Notes: generated by a model not told the origin, from the letters alone. A DNA stretch of 64,000 bases from DASXPG01 sp036493755 (GCA_036493755.1 DASXPG010000106.1:14152-78151); one strand, 5' to 3'. Shown: positions 34,543 through 44,186, counted from the first letter of the stretch. Translations and numbers: made by a program.

Positions 34543-36741
34543 ATGGTGAGCCCGCCCCAGCCCGAGTCGTCGGCCACTGAGCCGGTCCACCCGCAGATCG
34601 CGGGGCGGATCGGGGGCGCCTCGCCCCCCGCCCGGCTGCGGAGTCTCACCGATGCCGAGACCCTGAAGGCCCTGGTCGGCAACCTCCGCGAAGGCGTGTA
34701 CGTCACCAATCTCCAGGGCGAGATTCTCGACGCCAACACCGCCTTCCTCGACATGCTCGGCGTCACCTCGCTCGCTGAGCTGAGCCGGATCAACGCCTTC
34801 GACATCTTCGTCGACCCCGAGCAGCGGGTCCGCGAGCTGGAGCTGCTGCGCCAGGACGGCGCGGTCCGCGAATTCGAAATCGAGATTCGCCGCCCCGACG
34901 GCGGCCGCCGCACCGTGCTCGATTCCTGCACCTCGGTGCGCGACATCGATTCCGAGGAGCTGCTCTTCCACGGTGTCCTGGTCGACATCACCGAGCGCAA
35001 GCTCTCCGAGCGGGCGCGCGAAGAATCGCAGGCCAGCCTGGAGCGCTCCACCGCCGAGCTTCAGCGGGCGCTGTCGCTGCTGTCGACCACGCTCGAATCC
35101 ACCGCCGACGGGATCCTGGTGATCGACGCGTCGGGCCGGGTGGAGACCTGCAACCGGAAGTTCCTGGAGATGTGGCGGCTGCCCGAGGAGCTGGTCGGCA
35201 CCACCGACCAGGACGGGCTGGTGGGCGTGATGGCCGAGCAGCTCAAGGACGGCGACGCGACGCAGCGCCGGGTGAAGGAGCTGGAGACCAACCCCGAGCT
35301 GGAGACCTACGACGAGATCGAGCTGAAGGACGGGCGGGTCTTCGAGCGGTACTCGATTCCGCAACGCCAGGGCGGCACCATCATGGGCCGCGTCTGGAGC
35401 TACCGCGACGTCACCGCGCGCAAGAGCGCGGAGATGCGGCTGGTGCACGACGCCTTCCACGACGCACTGACCAACCTCCCCAACCGCGCGCTGTTCACCG
35501 ACCTGCTGGCGCGATCGATCGGCCGGGCCAAGCGCCGCGACGATTACGCTTTCGCGCTGCTGTTCCTGGACATCGACCGCTTCAAGGTCGTCAACGACTC
35601 GTTAGGCCACCTGATCGGCGACCACCTCCTGGTCGCGATCGCGCGGCGGCTGGAACGGTGCCTGCGCCCCGGCGACACCGTGGCGCGGCTGGGCGGCGAC
35701 GAATTCACCGTCCTGCTCGACGACATCATCGACGTCAGCGATGCCACCCGCATCGCCGACCGCATCCAGCGCGAGCTGAACCTCCCCTTCAACCTGAGCG
35801 GGCAGGAAGTCTTCACCAGCGCCAGCATCGGCATCGCCCTCTCGACCTCCAACTACGAGCGCCCCGACGACCTGTTGCGCGACGCCGACATCGCCATGTA
35901 CCGCGCCAAGGCCCTCGGCAAGCAGCGGTACGAGGTCTTCGATTCGGCGATGCACGCCAAGGCGGTCTCACAGCTCCAGCTCGAGACCGACCTGCGCCGG
36001 GCGCTGGACCGCGAGGAATTCCGGATCCACTATCAGCCGATCTTCTCGCTGATCAGCGGCAAGGTCCTCGGCTTCGAAGCGCTGGTACGCTGGCAGCATC
36101 CGCAGCGCGGCACCATCCTCCCCGACGAGTTCGTCCAGGTCGCCGAGGAAACGGGGCTGATCGTGCTGATCGGCCGGGTGGTCCTGCGTGAAGCCTGCCG
36201 CCAGCTGCGCGAGTGGCAGGTCCAGTTCCCGCACCAGACGCTGACGATCAGCGTCAACATCTCGGCCAAGCAGTTCCGGCAACCCGACCTGGTGGATCAT
36301 ATCTCGCGGGTGCTCACCGCCTGGGACCTCGATCCGCGCTCGCTGCGGCTCGAGATCACCGAGAGCGCCATCATCGAGAACGCGCCGGCCGCCATCGAGG
36401 CCCTGGCGCGGCTGCGCGCCCTGGGCATCCTGGTGGACCTCGACGATTTCGGCACCGGTTACTCGTCGCTGGGCTACCTGCACCGCTTCGATATCGACGC
36501 GCTGAAAATCGACCGCAGCTTCGTCAGCAACATCGGCGAGGGAGGCGAGAACAGCGAGATCGTGCGCACCATCGTGAACCTGGCCCGCGGCCTCGACATG
36601 GACGTCATCGCCGAGGGGGTCGAGCGGCCCGAGCAGCTGGCGATCCTGCGCTCGCTGGGGTGCGAGAAGGTCCAGGGATTCCTCTTCTCGCCGCCGCTGG
36701 CTACCGAGTCGGTGCGCGCCCTGCTGAAAGCCCGCGTCTGA
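34543..36741 (+). CDS. PAS-PAS-GGDEF-EAL cyclic-di-GMP signalling protein
   Basis: 732 residues. PAS domains at about 40-150 and 180-290; GGDEF at about 300-465 with intact GGDEF (384-388) and an inhibitory I-site RPGD (375-378); EAL at about 480-725 with FEALVRW (EAL 512-514), ITESAII and DDFGTGYSSL. Both the cyclase and phosphodiesterase motifs are intact, so it may be bifunctional. No transmembrane segment, so the PAS domains sense cytoplasmic cues. The methyltransferase gene starts 3 bases after its stop. Confidence 0.95.
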   Translation: MVSPPQPESSATEPVHPQIAGRIGGASPPARLRSLTDAETLKALVGNLREGVYVTNLQGEILDANTAFLDMLGVTSLAELSRINAFDIFVDPEQRVRELELLRQDGAVREFEIEIRRPDGGRRTVLDSCTSVRDIDSEELLFHGVLVDITERKLSERAREESQASLERSTAELQRALSLLSTTLESTADGILVIDASGRVETCNRKFLEMWRLPEELVGTTDQDGLVGVMAEQLKDGDATQRRVKELETNPELETYDEIELKDGRVFERYSIPQRQGGTIMGRVWSYRDVTARKSAEMRLVHDAFHDALTNLPNRALFTDLLARSIGRAKRRDDYAFALLFLDIDRFKVVNDSLGHLIGDHLLVAIARRLERCLRPGDTVARLGGDEFTVLLDDIIDVSDATRIADRIQRELNLPFNLSGQEVFTSASIGIALSTSNYERPDDLLRDADIAMYRAKALGKQRYEVFDSAMHAKAVSQLQLETDLRRALDREEFRIHYQPIFSLISGKVLGFEALVRWQHPQRGTILPDEFVQVAEETGLIVLIGRVVLREACRQLREWQVQFPHQTLTISVNISAKQFRQPDLVDHISRVLTAWDLDPRSLRLEITESAIIENAPAAIEALARLRALGILVDLDDFGTGYSSLGYLHRFDIDALKIDRSFVSNIGEGGENSEIVRTIVNLARGLDMDVIAEGVERPEQLAILRSLGCEKVQGFLFSPPLATESVRALLKARV

Positions 36742-36744
36742 CCC

Positions 36745-37410
36745 GTGCCTACCAGCGCGCCTCAAAACATCACGACGGTCATCAGCATTCTCACCCAGCT
36801 CGCGCCGCGTCGCGTGCTGGACATCGGCTGCGGTTTCGGGAAGTACGGCGTGCTGGCACGGGAGTATCTGGACGTATGGCACGGCCGGCTGGACAAGCGG
36901 GACTGGACCACCGAGCTGATCGGCATCGAGGCCCACGCGCCGTACCGAAATCCGATCCACGATTTCGTGTACGACAAGGTCCACTACACCGAGGCGCAGG
37001 CCGCGCTGCCGTCGTTAGGCAGCTTCGACGCGGCGTTGATGCTGGACGTGATCGAGCACTTCGAGAAGCCCGCCGCGCGGGAGCTGGTGCGCGACTGCCT
37101 GGCCCGGAGCCGGGCGTTGATCATCTCCACTCCGTCGGCCTTCTATCCCCAGGCGGCGCATTTCGACAACCGCCACGAAGAGCACCATAGCCTCTGGACC
37201 CGGGATGATTTCGATCCCGGCGTCCAGGTGCGGACCATCCGGGTCGTGGCCTGCGACATTTTCGTGGCATCGCGGGAAGCGCTCCCCGACTCGGTCTTCG
37301 CGCTGGCCGATCCGGCCGACGTCGTGTACCTGCGTTCCAGACAGAAGCTGGGCCCGGCCGGCTTTCCCTTGTCGCTCCTGCTGAAAGGCCTGAACCGGCT
37401 CCTCTCGTAA
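36745..37410 (+). CDS. Class I SAM-dependent methyltransferase
   Basis: 221 residues from a GTG. SAM motif I is RRVLDIGCGFGKYG, motif II LIGIEAHAPYR, with AALMLDVIEHFEKP and STPSAFYPQ as later motifs. The sequence HFDNRHEEHHSLWTRDDF resembles enzymes of polysaccharide or cell-surface clusters, but no such cluster is here. It is coupled to the GGDEF-EAL gene. Substrate unknown. Confidence 0.87.
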   Translation: MPTSAPQNITTVISILTQLAPRRVLDIGCGFGKYGVLAREYLDVWHGRLDKRDWTTELIGIEAHAPYRNPIHDFVYDKVHYTEAQAALPSLGSFDAALMLDVIEHFEKPAARELVRDCLARSRALIISTPSAFYPQAAHFDNRHEEHHSLWTRDDFDPGVQVRTIRVVACDIFVASREALPDSVFALADPADVVYLRSRQKLGPAGFPLSLLLKGLNRLLS

Positions 37411-37565
37411 GGCGGTTTGCGCGTCGCGGCCAGGCGACAGGTGGGAACCGGCGGCGACGCGCACTAATTGGTAGCGAACAGGCTCGACGCCGCCCGGATT
37501 TGTCGCGATTTTCGCGCTCACCGCCTCCGGCGATGGGGTTCGCTTCTTGCCAATCCATCGTCGGC

Positions 37566-40500
37566 ATGAATCGCTGGCGCTTGGCGGCGCTCCTCGCCTC
37601 GCTCGTGGCCCTGAGCTGTGAACCAGCATTGGCGCCCACAGCGCCTCCCCAACCCGGCTCGCCGCCTCCGGCGCCGCCGCCCCCGCCTCCCGGCCAACCC
37701 CACACCACAGCGACAAGACTCGCATTTGCCGCCCAGCCGCATGGCACGACAGCCGGGACGCGCCTTCCGGTATTCCAGGTGGCCGTTCTCGACAGCGCCG
37801 GCAACGTGGTCAGCAGTGCACAGATGGGAATTTCCCTGACGCTGGGCGCCAATAAGCCCAACGGTTCCCTATCCGGCCGCGTGACCGCGACGCCGGTCCT
37901 TGGCATCGCCACCTTCGACAGCGTCGTGATCGCGCACGCCGGCAGCGGGTACTCCCTCGCCGCCAATGGCGGCCTGCTGAAGCCCGTACTAAGCGACTCG
38001 CTGGCGATCCAGCCCGCGGCTCCAGCGAAACTTGTGTTCCAGGCCCAGCCCGCCACGACGGCCGCCGGCGCGGCTCTCGCTCCGGTCCAGGTCGCCGTGT
38101 CCGACGCATTCGACAATCCGACGCCAGCCGCGACCGGCGTTGTCACGCTCGCGATCGGTCGCGGCGCGACGTTGCGCGGCACCGTCAGCGTGGCGGCATC
38201 GGCCGGCATTGCCACTTTCGCAGATCTCCGGATCAACCGGGCCGACAGCGGCTACGTCATCACGGCGACCAGCGGCGCATTGACCGCCGCGATCAGCGCG
38301 CTCTTCGCCGTGACCCCGTTGAGCGGGACCAGGCTCGTCTTCCAATCGTCTCCCACCGGCGGTGCCGCGGGCTATGCCTTCGATTCGCCCGTCTCCGTCG
38401 CGGTGGTCGACAGCTTCAACAATGTTTCGGCCTCCACCGCGCCCATCACCGTCGCCCTCGGCGCCAATCCGTCGGGGGGTACTCTGGGCGGCACGAAAAC
38501 CGTGAATGCTCAGCGCGGGGTCGCGAGCTTCACCGACCTTGCCATCGACCGGGCCGGAACCGGATACACCCTGACCGCCGGCGGGAACGCGCTGGCCAGC
38601 GGAACGAGCCCGGCGATTGCCGTGGCGAATCCGGTCACGGTGCGGCAAGGCATTATGGCGGCGGGCCTGTTCACGACCTGCGGCGTCAGCACCGGCGGAC
38701 AGACGAGATGCTGGGGAAACGGCACCCATGGCGAGCTCGGCAATGGACGCCTGCTCCGGAGTGCGACCCCGGTGGCGATATCAGGCGGCCTCAGCTTCGA
38801 CAGCATCAGCGTCGGTGCGGCCGACGGCTCCTTCGTATGCGGCATTCGCCACGGCGGCGGCGTCTACTGTTGGGGAAATGATGCCTATGGATTGCTCGCC
38901 GACGGCGGCTCGATCAGCCGAGCAACTCCGGCGCCGATCGCCGGCAGCTCGAACTTCGTCGCGGTCAGCGCGGGCGGCGACCATGCGTGTGCCTTGGGAA
39001 CCGATGGTCACATGTCGTGCTGGGGCATCATGGGCGACACCCACGACGCTCCCGGACCGGATCCTTCGTCCGCCACGCCGGTCCTGGTCAGCCCATCGCT
39101 CACCTTCCGGGCCCTCAGTGCGGGCGATGAGCACACCTGTGGAATAGAGATTGACGGATCGGTCTTCTGCTTCGATTTCCACTACGGGGATTTCAACACC
39201 TCGTTCAGCGGCAACTATCGCGCGATCAGCGCCGGGCTGCTCCATACCTGCGCAATAGCCGCCGACAGCACCGCGTGGTGCTGGGGTCCGACGGCCGCGA
39301 ATCGGAATGCGCCTGCCGCCGTACCCGGTGGCTACAAGTTCACCGCCATCAGCGCGGGATTTGACTACACCTGCGGCATCACCACGACGCAGGATGGCGT
39401 CTGCTGGGGAACCAACGACTACGGCGAGCTGGGCAACGGCTCAACCGGGGCATCGACGAGTCCCGTGATGGTGAGTGGTGGCCTGAAGTTCGCCTCGATC
39501 ACCGCCGGCAAGAGCGGCGACTGCCTGGTCAGCAACAAGTACGTCGCCTGCAACAACACCTGCGCCGTGACGACCGCGGGCCAAGCCTGGTGCTGGGGTT
39601 ATAACGGCGAGGGAGAAGTAGGGGACGGCACCAGCCAGATTCGCCTGACGCCCCAGCCGGTAAGCGGCGGCGGCAGTTACTCCCGAATCGCGACGAATGG
39701 ACGAACCAGCTGCGCCATTTCTAACAGCGGAGCCGTGTCCTGCTGGGGCGCCAACTGGAATGGCGCGCTCGGCGACGGCGCGGCGCCGTCGACCACGGTG
39801 CCAATAGCGGTGAGCGGCGGCTTTGCGGCGACGCAAGTGAGCGGACTCGGGCCGGTGCAGTGCGCATTGACGAGCGGCGGCACTACGTCGTGCTGGGGAA
39901 GCGGTCCCGCGGGGTTGCTGGGCAATCCTTCGACCGACACGACCAGCTCACCAACGCAGGTCGCAGGCGGCCACAGCTTCGTCACGCTCAGCGTCGGGGA
40001 TTACCACGCCTGCGGCATTGCCGCCGACGGATCCGCCTGGTGCTGGGGCCAGAATGAGAGCGGCGAGCTCGGCGACGGCTCGACGACCAGCAGTGCAACA
40101 CCGGTGGCGGTCGGCGGCCCCAAATTCTCCGCGATCGCCGTCTCGAGCAGCGGCCCGTTCAGAAACACCTGCGGCCTTGCCGTCAGCGGCGAAGCGTACT
40201 GCTGGGGCGCGAACAACTGGGGCCAGCTCGGCGATGGCACGTTCACGCAGCAATCGCTGCCGGTTCCGGTGCGCGGCGGGCTCCACTTCGCTTCGCTGAG
40301 CGCGGGCAGCAGCACCGCGTGCGCGTTGACCGCGCAGGGCAAGGCGTACTGCTGGGGCATCGGCAATACCACGCCGACGCTGGTCACCGGCAATCACACC
40401 TTCGCGGCGATCAGCGTGTCCGCGACCACCTGCGCGCTGACGCCGACGGGCGCCGCCTGGTGCTGGGGACTCAATGGTCACGGCCAGATTGGCAACGGTA

Positions 40501-40736
40501 CCTCCGATCCGAACGCGACCTACTTCGATCCGACCGCGGTCAGCGGAGGTCTGAAGTTCGAGGCCATCAGCGGTTCAGGGACCCAGACCTGCGCCGTCAC
40601 CACGGGCGGCTCGGCATACTGCTGGGGTCTGAACGCATCGGGGCAACTCGGCAACGGCACGACCAACGACGCGCTGGTGCCGACGCCCGTCAGCAGTGGC
40701 AGCTTTGGCGCCCCCGCTCGCGTAATGCGTCGCTGA
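37566..40736 (+). CDS. Large lipoprotein with three Ig-like repeats and fourteen RCC1-type repeats
   Basis: 1056 residues from MNRWRLAALLASLVALSC, with lipobox ALSC (C18). A proline-rich linker follows, then three Ig-like repeats of about 95 residues (each beginning LxFxxxPxxTxAG or similar and ending in GY-type strands). Then come about fourteen RCC1 repeats: thirteen carry CWG and one reads CFD. Fourteen is twice the seven blades of an RCC1 propeller, so two propellers are likely. One repeat holds a small insertion (NKYVACNNTC). It is probably a surface binding protein; ligand unknown. Confidence 0.9.
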   Translation: MNRWRLAALLASLVALSCEPALAPTAPPQPGSPPPAPPPPPPGQPHTTATRLAFAAQPHGTTAGTRLPVFQVAVLDSAGNVVSSAQMGISLTLGANKPNGSLSGRVTATPVLGIATFDSVVIAHAGSGYSLAANGGLLKPVLSDSLAIQPAAPAKLVFQAQPATTAAGAALAPVQVAVSDAFDNPTPAATGVVTLAIGRGATLRGTVSVAASAGIATFADLRINRADSGYVITATSGALTAAISALFAVTPLSGTRLVFQSSPTGGAAGYAFDSPVSVAVVDSFNNVSASTAPITVALGANPSGGTLGGTKTVNAQRGVASFTDLAIDRAGTGYTLTAGGNALASGTSPAIAVANPVTVRQGIMAAGLFTTCGVSTGGQTRCWGNGTHGELGNGRLLRSATPVAISGGLSFDSISVGAADGSFVCGIRHGGGVYCWGNDAYGLLADGGSISRATPAPIAGSSNFVAVSAGGDHACALGTDGHMSCWGIMGDTHDAPGPDPSSATPVLVSPSLTFRALSAGDEHTCGIEIDGSVFCFDFHYGDFNTSFSGNYRAISAGLLHTCAIAADSTAWCWGPTAANRNAPAAVPGGYKFTAISAGFDYTCGITTTQDGVCWGTNDYGELGNGSTGASTSPVMVSGGLKFASITAGKSGDCLVSNKYVACNNTCAVTTAGQAWCWGYNGEGEVGDGTSQIRLTPQPVSGGGSYSRIATNGRTSCAISNSGAVSCWGANWNGALGDGAAPSTTVPIAVSGGFAATQVSGLGPVQCALTSGGTTSCWGSGPAGLLGNPSTDTTSSPTQVAGGHSFVTLSVGDYHACGIAADGSAWCWGQNESGELGDGSTTSSATPVAVGGPKFSAIAVSSSGPFRNTCGLAVSGEAYCWGANNWGQLGDGTFTQQSLPVPVRGGLHFASLSAGSSTACALTAQGKAYCWGIGNTTPTLVTGNHTFAAISVSATTCALTPTGAAWCWGLNGHGQIGNGTSDPNATYFDPTAVSGGLKFEAISGSGTQTCAVTTGGSAYCWGLNASGQLGNGTTNDALVPTPVSSGSFGAPARVMRR

Positions 40737-40784
40737 TCGGGCACGCGGATGTCGGTGCGGGTGAATCGGATCGATCGGAGAGCA

Positions 40785-40856
40785 TAGCCCCAACGGGAAT
40801 CGAACCCGTGTCCCCACCTTGAAAGGGTGGTGTCCTAGCCGCTGGACGATGGGGCC
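40785..40856 (-). tRNA. tRNA-Glu(TTC)
   Basis: A cloverleaf starting GGCCCCATCGTC with anticodon loop CTTTCAA (TTC, reads GAA) and T-arm GGTTCGATTCC. The first pair is G1-U72, as commonly seen in bacterial and plastid tRNA-Glu; the discriminator is A. First of four tightly packed tRNAs. Confidence 0.94.
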
Positions 40857-40863
40857 GATTCAG

Positions 40864-40936
40864 TAGCGGTAACGGGATTCGAACCCGTGTTTCGGCCTTG
40901 AGAGGGCCACGTCCTAGGCCTCTAGACGATACCGCC
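40864..40936 (-). tRNA. tRNA-Glu(CTC)
   Basis: A cloverleaf starting GGCGGTATCGTC with anticodon loop CTCTCAA (CTC, reads GAG), T-arm GGTTCGAATCC and G1-U72. It is highly similar to the neighbouring tRNA-Glu(TTC) in the D-arm and T-arm, so a duplication is likely. Confidence 0.95.
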
Positions 40937-40945
40937 ATAAACGGA

Positions 40946-41018
40946 CAGGCCCGGCAGGAATCGAACCTGCAACCCCCGGTTTTGGAGACCGGTGCTCTAC
41001 CAATTGAGCTACGGACCT
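40946..41018 (-). tRNA. tRNA-Trp(CCA)
   Basis: Acceptor AGGTCCG/CGGGCCT with one T-G wobble, anticodon loop CTCCAAA (CCA, reads TGG), T-arm GGTTCGATTCC, discriminator G as expected for tRNA-Trp. The anticodon means UGA is not read as Trp by this tRNA. Confidence 0.95.
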
Positions 41019-41023
41019 CCGAG

Positions 41024-41098
41024 GGTGGCTAACGGGAATTGAACCCGCAACCTCTGGAGCCACAGTCCAGCGCTCTAACCAATTGAGCTATAGCCACC
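41024..41098 (-). tRNA. tRNA-His(GTG)
   Basis: Starts GGTGGCTATAGC with the extra G(-1) paired to C73, the hallmark of tRNA-His; anticodon loop CTGTGGC (GTG), T-arm GGTTCAATTCC. Confidence 0.95.
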
Positions 41099-41156
41099 AG
41101 GGCTCCGGGCCCGGCCCTCGCGAGCCCCAAAAGTTAATCCTGCCTGGCCCCCACTC

Positions 41157-41816
41157 TCAACCCCAGAAGCGCTGAGTCAGAAAGCTGGTCCGGTCGTCCT
41201 TGACCGCCCGCCAGTCGCCGTGCACCGCCGTTTCCAGCACGCCGCGCACCGCGTTGGCCAGAAACACCGGCAATCCCTCGATGTCGGGCCGGGTGAAACG
41301 GCCCTCGCGGACCTCGATCTTGTTCTCCTGGGCCAGCTCGATGACCCGCGCCCGCCCGATCCCCGGGAGGATGCCGATGTCGAGCGCCGGCGTGCAGAGC
41401 ACCGGTCCCAGCCAGAAAAAAATACTGGTCACGCATCCTTCGGCGAGGACACCGCCCTGCGCCATCAGCAGCGCCTCATCGGCGCGGAACGGGACCACGC
41501 GCGCCCGCGCGCGATCGAACATCTGGCGATCGGTGACCTTGTGCGGATATGGCTCGTGCCTGGTCCCCGAGAAGACGATCCGCATCGGCTCGACCGGCGG
41601 GGCCGGGCGCGATTCGATGCGCTCGCCCAGCTCATCGAGCATTACGCGCACAATCAAATCGGCGCCATGGGCATGGGCGCGCACCCGCTCCTCGAGACCC
41701 GGCTCGGGCAGCGCCCGCGCCAGCGCCTCACAGGAGCGTCTGAGCCGTGCGATGTGCTGGGAGAGGAACAGCGCCTTCCCCTCGCGGAAGCGGATCGTCT
41801 CGAAAAGTCCACTCAT
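41157..41816 (-). CDS. pabC: Class IV PLP-dependent aminotransferase/lyase, PabC-like
   Basis: 219 residues. MSGLFETIRFREGK at the start, PLP lysine K93 (PYPHKVTDR), and LAEGCVTSIFFW and GILPGIGRARVIEL phosphate-binding regions. It is shorter than branched-chain aminotransferases and closest in style to 4-amino-4-deoxychorismate lyase, which makes 4-aminobenzoate for folate. A D-amino-acid aminotransferase cannot be excluded. A folate role would fit the C1 cluster downstream, but that link is inference. Confidence 0.82.
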   Translation of the reverse strand: MSGLFETIRFREGKALFLSQHIARLRRSCEALARALPEPGLEERVRAHAHGADLIVRVMLDELGERIESRPAPPVEPMRIVFSGTRHEPYPHKVTDRQMFDRARARVVPFRADEALLMAQGGVLAEGCVTSIFFWLGPVLCTPALDIGILPGIGRARVIELAQENKIEVREGRFTRPDIEGLPVFLANAVRGVLETAVHGDWRAVKDDRTSFLTQRFWG

Positions 41817-41915
41817 CAGAGGTTAGCCTACGCTGAGGCGGCCAAACGCTCAAGCGCCGGGGAGTTGCAGGTCGGCCGTTCAAGGTGACATTTACCGTTC
41901 ACCTGGGAGGTATCA

Positions 41916-42644
41916 GTGCCGCTCGTTCGTTGTCCGAAGCACGGCCGGGTCTACGATGATGCCAAGGCCGCAGGCTGCTCGGTCTGCATGGAAGAGCTGG
42001 CCATGCCGCGCGCGCCCGGCGGCCGCGCAAAAGAGCCGGTGGCCGAGGCTCCGCGATCGATGGGTGGCATGATCATCCTGGCGGCGCTGATCATCGTCGG
42101 CGTTCTGGGCGGCGCGATCTACTGGTACTCATCGACCCACAACGCCGAGACCCGGGCGAGCGCCGCGCGCGACTCGCTGCGCGCCGAGGCCGCAGGACCG
42201 CCGCAGGCCGACACCACCCACCTCGCCCTTCCCGGCGATCTGTCGCCGGTGCGCCGGGCGCGCGCGCTGCGCGGCGAGCTGGAGTCGCTGCTCCACCACG
42301 ATCGCGGCGCGATCCTCGGCTTTGCAGCCGGATCGGCCGACACCACCTCGGCCGATCGCACCGCGCAGAAAAAAGCCAAGCAGTACGTGGCCTTCGCCCA
42401 TCGCTGGCAGGGCGCGATCGACCGGCTGACCCGCGGCGGCACCGACTTCCGCTATCAGCCCGGCGTGCGCCTCGAGCGGCAGATGGACAACGTCACCAAC
42501 CAGCTTCAGGCCGCGGCCAGCGTGATGCGCGACATGGTGCGGATCACCGAGGTGAAGCCGCGCGCCGAGCGCAGCACCGACGTGCGCGATGCCACTGGAT
42601 ACCTGAATTCGGCAGGCTCGGTGTTGTCGGGGCTTCCGAGGTGA
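41916..42644 (+). CDS. Hypothetical membrane protein with N-terminal zinc-ribbon-like motif
   Basis: 242 residues from a GTG preceded by GGGAGG. Residues 1-25 hold CPKHGRVYDDAK...CSVC, a likely small zinc ribbon. One helix (MIILAALIIVGVLGGAIYWY) spans about 52-71. The rest is helical and presumably periplasmic (LRGELESLLHHDRGAILGF, QLQAAASVMRDMVRI). I do not recognise the family. It is upstream of the C1 cluster by 43 bases and may share its transcript. Confidence 0.75.
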   Translation: MPLVRCPKHGRVYDDAKAAGCSVCMEELAMPRAPGGRAKEPVAEAPRSMGGMIILAALIIVGVLGGAIYWYSSTHNAETRASAARDSLRAEAAGPPQADTTHLALPGDLSPVRRARALRGELESLLHHDRGAILGFAAGSADTTSADRTAQKKAKQYVAFAHRWQGAIDRLTRGGTDFRYQPGVRLERQMDNVTNQLQAAASVMRDMVRITEVKPRAERSTDVRDATGYLNSAGSVLSGLPR

Positions 42645-42687
42645 GGCATGCAGACGCGCGGCCGCGCAGCCGCGCGGCGGCGCGGTC

Positions 42688-43170
42688 GTGACCAATTCCT
42701 CGCCCGGCGCGCGGCTGCGCGCCTCGTGGGACCGGCTCTCCCGGCTTCCCGGCGGGCGCTGGCTCTTCAGCAGACTGCTCCGTTTCGTGAATCCCTACTC
42801 GGGCGCCGTTGGCGCACGGGTCGAGGAGCTGCAACCGGGCCATGCGCGGCTCACTCTCACGGACCGGCGCGCGGTCCGCAATCATCTGAACTCGGTCCAC
42901 GCCATCGCGCTGGCGAACATCGCCGAGCTGGCGAGCGGGCTGGCGATGCTCTCGGCACTCCCCGATACCGTGCGCGGCATTCCGACCGGCATTTCCATCC
43001 AGTACCTGAAGAAGGCGCGCGGCGTGCTCACGGCCGAAGCGCGGGTCGTCATCCCCACGGTCACCGGCGACATGAATTTCGAGGTGACCTCCACGGTGAA
43101 GAACGCCGCCGGCGAGGAGGTCGCCCACGCCACGGTCAGCTGGAAGCTGGGGCTGATCCCCGGGCGATGA
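42688..43170 (+). CDS. DUF4442 hotdog-fold protein (thioesterase-like)
   Basis: 160 residues from a GTG. The hotdog helix is NHLNSVHAIALANIAELASGLAML, with LPDTVRGIPTGISIQYLKKARG and EEVAHATVSWKLG strands. It resembles acyl-CoA thioesterase-like DUF4442 proteins; no catalytic residue is certain. Its stop overlaps the next ATG (ATGA), making it the first clearly coupled gene of the cluster. Confidence 0.85.
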   Translation: MTNSSPGARLRASWDRLSRLPGGRWLFSRLLRFVNPYSGAVGARVEELQPGHARLTLTDRRAVRNHLNSVHAIALANIAELASGLAMLSALPDTVRGIPTGISIQYLKKARGVLTAEARVVIPTVTGDMNFEVTSTVKNAAGEEVAHATVSWKLGLIPGR

Positions 43171-44186
43171 CCGATTCGGCGCACGACGCACGACGGACGA
43201 CGCACGATGCACCGCTTCAAACGCCGCTGACCCGCGACGCCGGTTGCGACATCCCCATCATCGGCGGCGCGATGTACCCCTGCAGCAATCCCGAGCTGGT
43301 CGCCGCGGTTTCGGCCGCGGGCGCCATCGGCGTCGTCCAACCGGTCTCGCTGACCTACGTCCACGGCCACGACTACCGGGAAGGACTGCGGCTCATCCGC
43401 CGGCTCGCTCCCGGCAAGCCGATCGGCATGAACGCGCTGATCGAGAAGTCTTCGAAGCTCTACCTGGAGCGGATGACGACGTGGATCGACGTCGCGCTCG
43501 AGGAAGGGGTACGCTTCTTCATCACCTCGTTAGGCAACCCGCGCTGGGTGGTGGACCGGGTGGCGGCGGCCGGCGGCAAGGTCTACCACGACGTCACCGA
43601 ACGGAAATGGGCGCTCAAGGCGAGGGACGGCGGCGTACACGGCCTGATCTGCGTGAACAGCCGTGCCGGCGGACACGCCGGCGCGCTGACACCCGAGGCC
43701 TTGATCGCCGAATGCGGCGACCTGGGATTGCCCCTGGTCTGCGCCGGCGGCGTCGGCGACGAGAGCGATTTCGTCCGCGCCATGCGGCTCGGCTATGCCG
43801 GGGTGCAGATCGGCACCCGCTTCATCGCCACCACCGAGTGCAACTCGCGGGCCGACTACAAGCAGGCGATCCTGAACGCCGGCGAGGACGACATCGTCCT
43901 CACCGAGCGGGTGACCGGGGTGCCGATCGCGGTGATCCGGACGCCGTACATCGAGCGCATCGGTACCAGCATCGGGCCCATCGCGCGCCGCCTCTTTCGC
44001 GGCCGCCGCACCCGCCACTGGATGCGAACCTTCTACGCGCTCCGCTCGTTGCGAAAGATGAAGACCGATTCGGTGACCGGCTCCGGCACCGGCGAGTACT
44101 GGCAGGCGGGAAAAAGCGTCCACGGCATCACATCGATCGAGCCCGCGGGGGATATCATTCGCCGATTTGCTGCCGCCGCGTCCTGA
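43167..44186 (+). CDS. Nitronate-monooxygenase-like FMN protein (2-nitropropane dioxygenase family)
   Basis: 339 residues. TIM-barrel FMN landmarks: IPIIGGAMYPCSNPELVAAVSAAGAIGVVQP, GMNALIEKS, GVRFFITSLGNP, VNSRAGGHAG (phosphate loop and His), PLVCAGGVGDESDF, GYAGVQIGTRFIATTEC. The family includes nitronate monooxygenases and enoyl reductases. Residues 4-14 (SAHDARRTTHD) come from an iterated ACGACGCACG micro-repeat, an odd N-terminal extension. Its stop lies in the loop of the hairpin at 44178-44193. Confidence 0.87.
   Translation: MTDSAHDARRTTHDAPLQTPLTRDAGCDIPIIGGAMYPCSNPELVAAVSAAGAIGVVQPVSLTYVHGHDYREGLRLIRRLAPGKPIGMNALIEKSSKLYLERMTTWIDVALEEGVRFFITSLGNPRWVVDRVAAAGGKVYHDVTERKWALKARDGGVHGLICVNSRAGGHAGALTPEALIAECGDLGLPLVCAGGVGDESDFVRAMRLGYAGVQIGTRFIATTECNSRADYKQAILNAGEDDIVLTERVTGVPIAVIRTPYIERIGTSIGPIARRLFRGRRTRHWMRTFYALRSLRKMKTDSVTGSGTGEYWQAGKSVHGITSIEPAGDIIRRFAAAAS

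Noticed and set aside
40785..40936. Unusual G1-U72 pair in both tRNA-Glu genes
   Set aside because: This pair is a known feature of many bacterial and plastid tRNA-Glu molecules, so it is not novel.
40785..41098. tRNA cluster as an integration hotspot
   Set aside because: No integrase, direct repeat of a tRNA end, or base-composition break is visible on either side.
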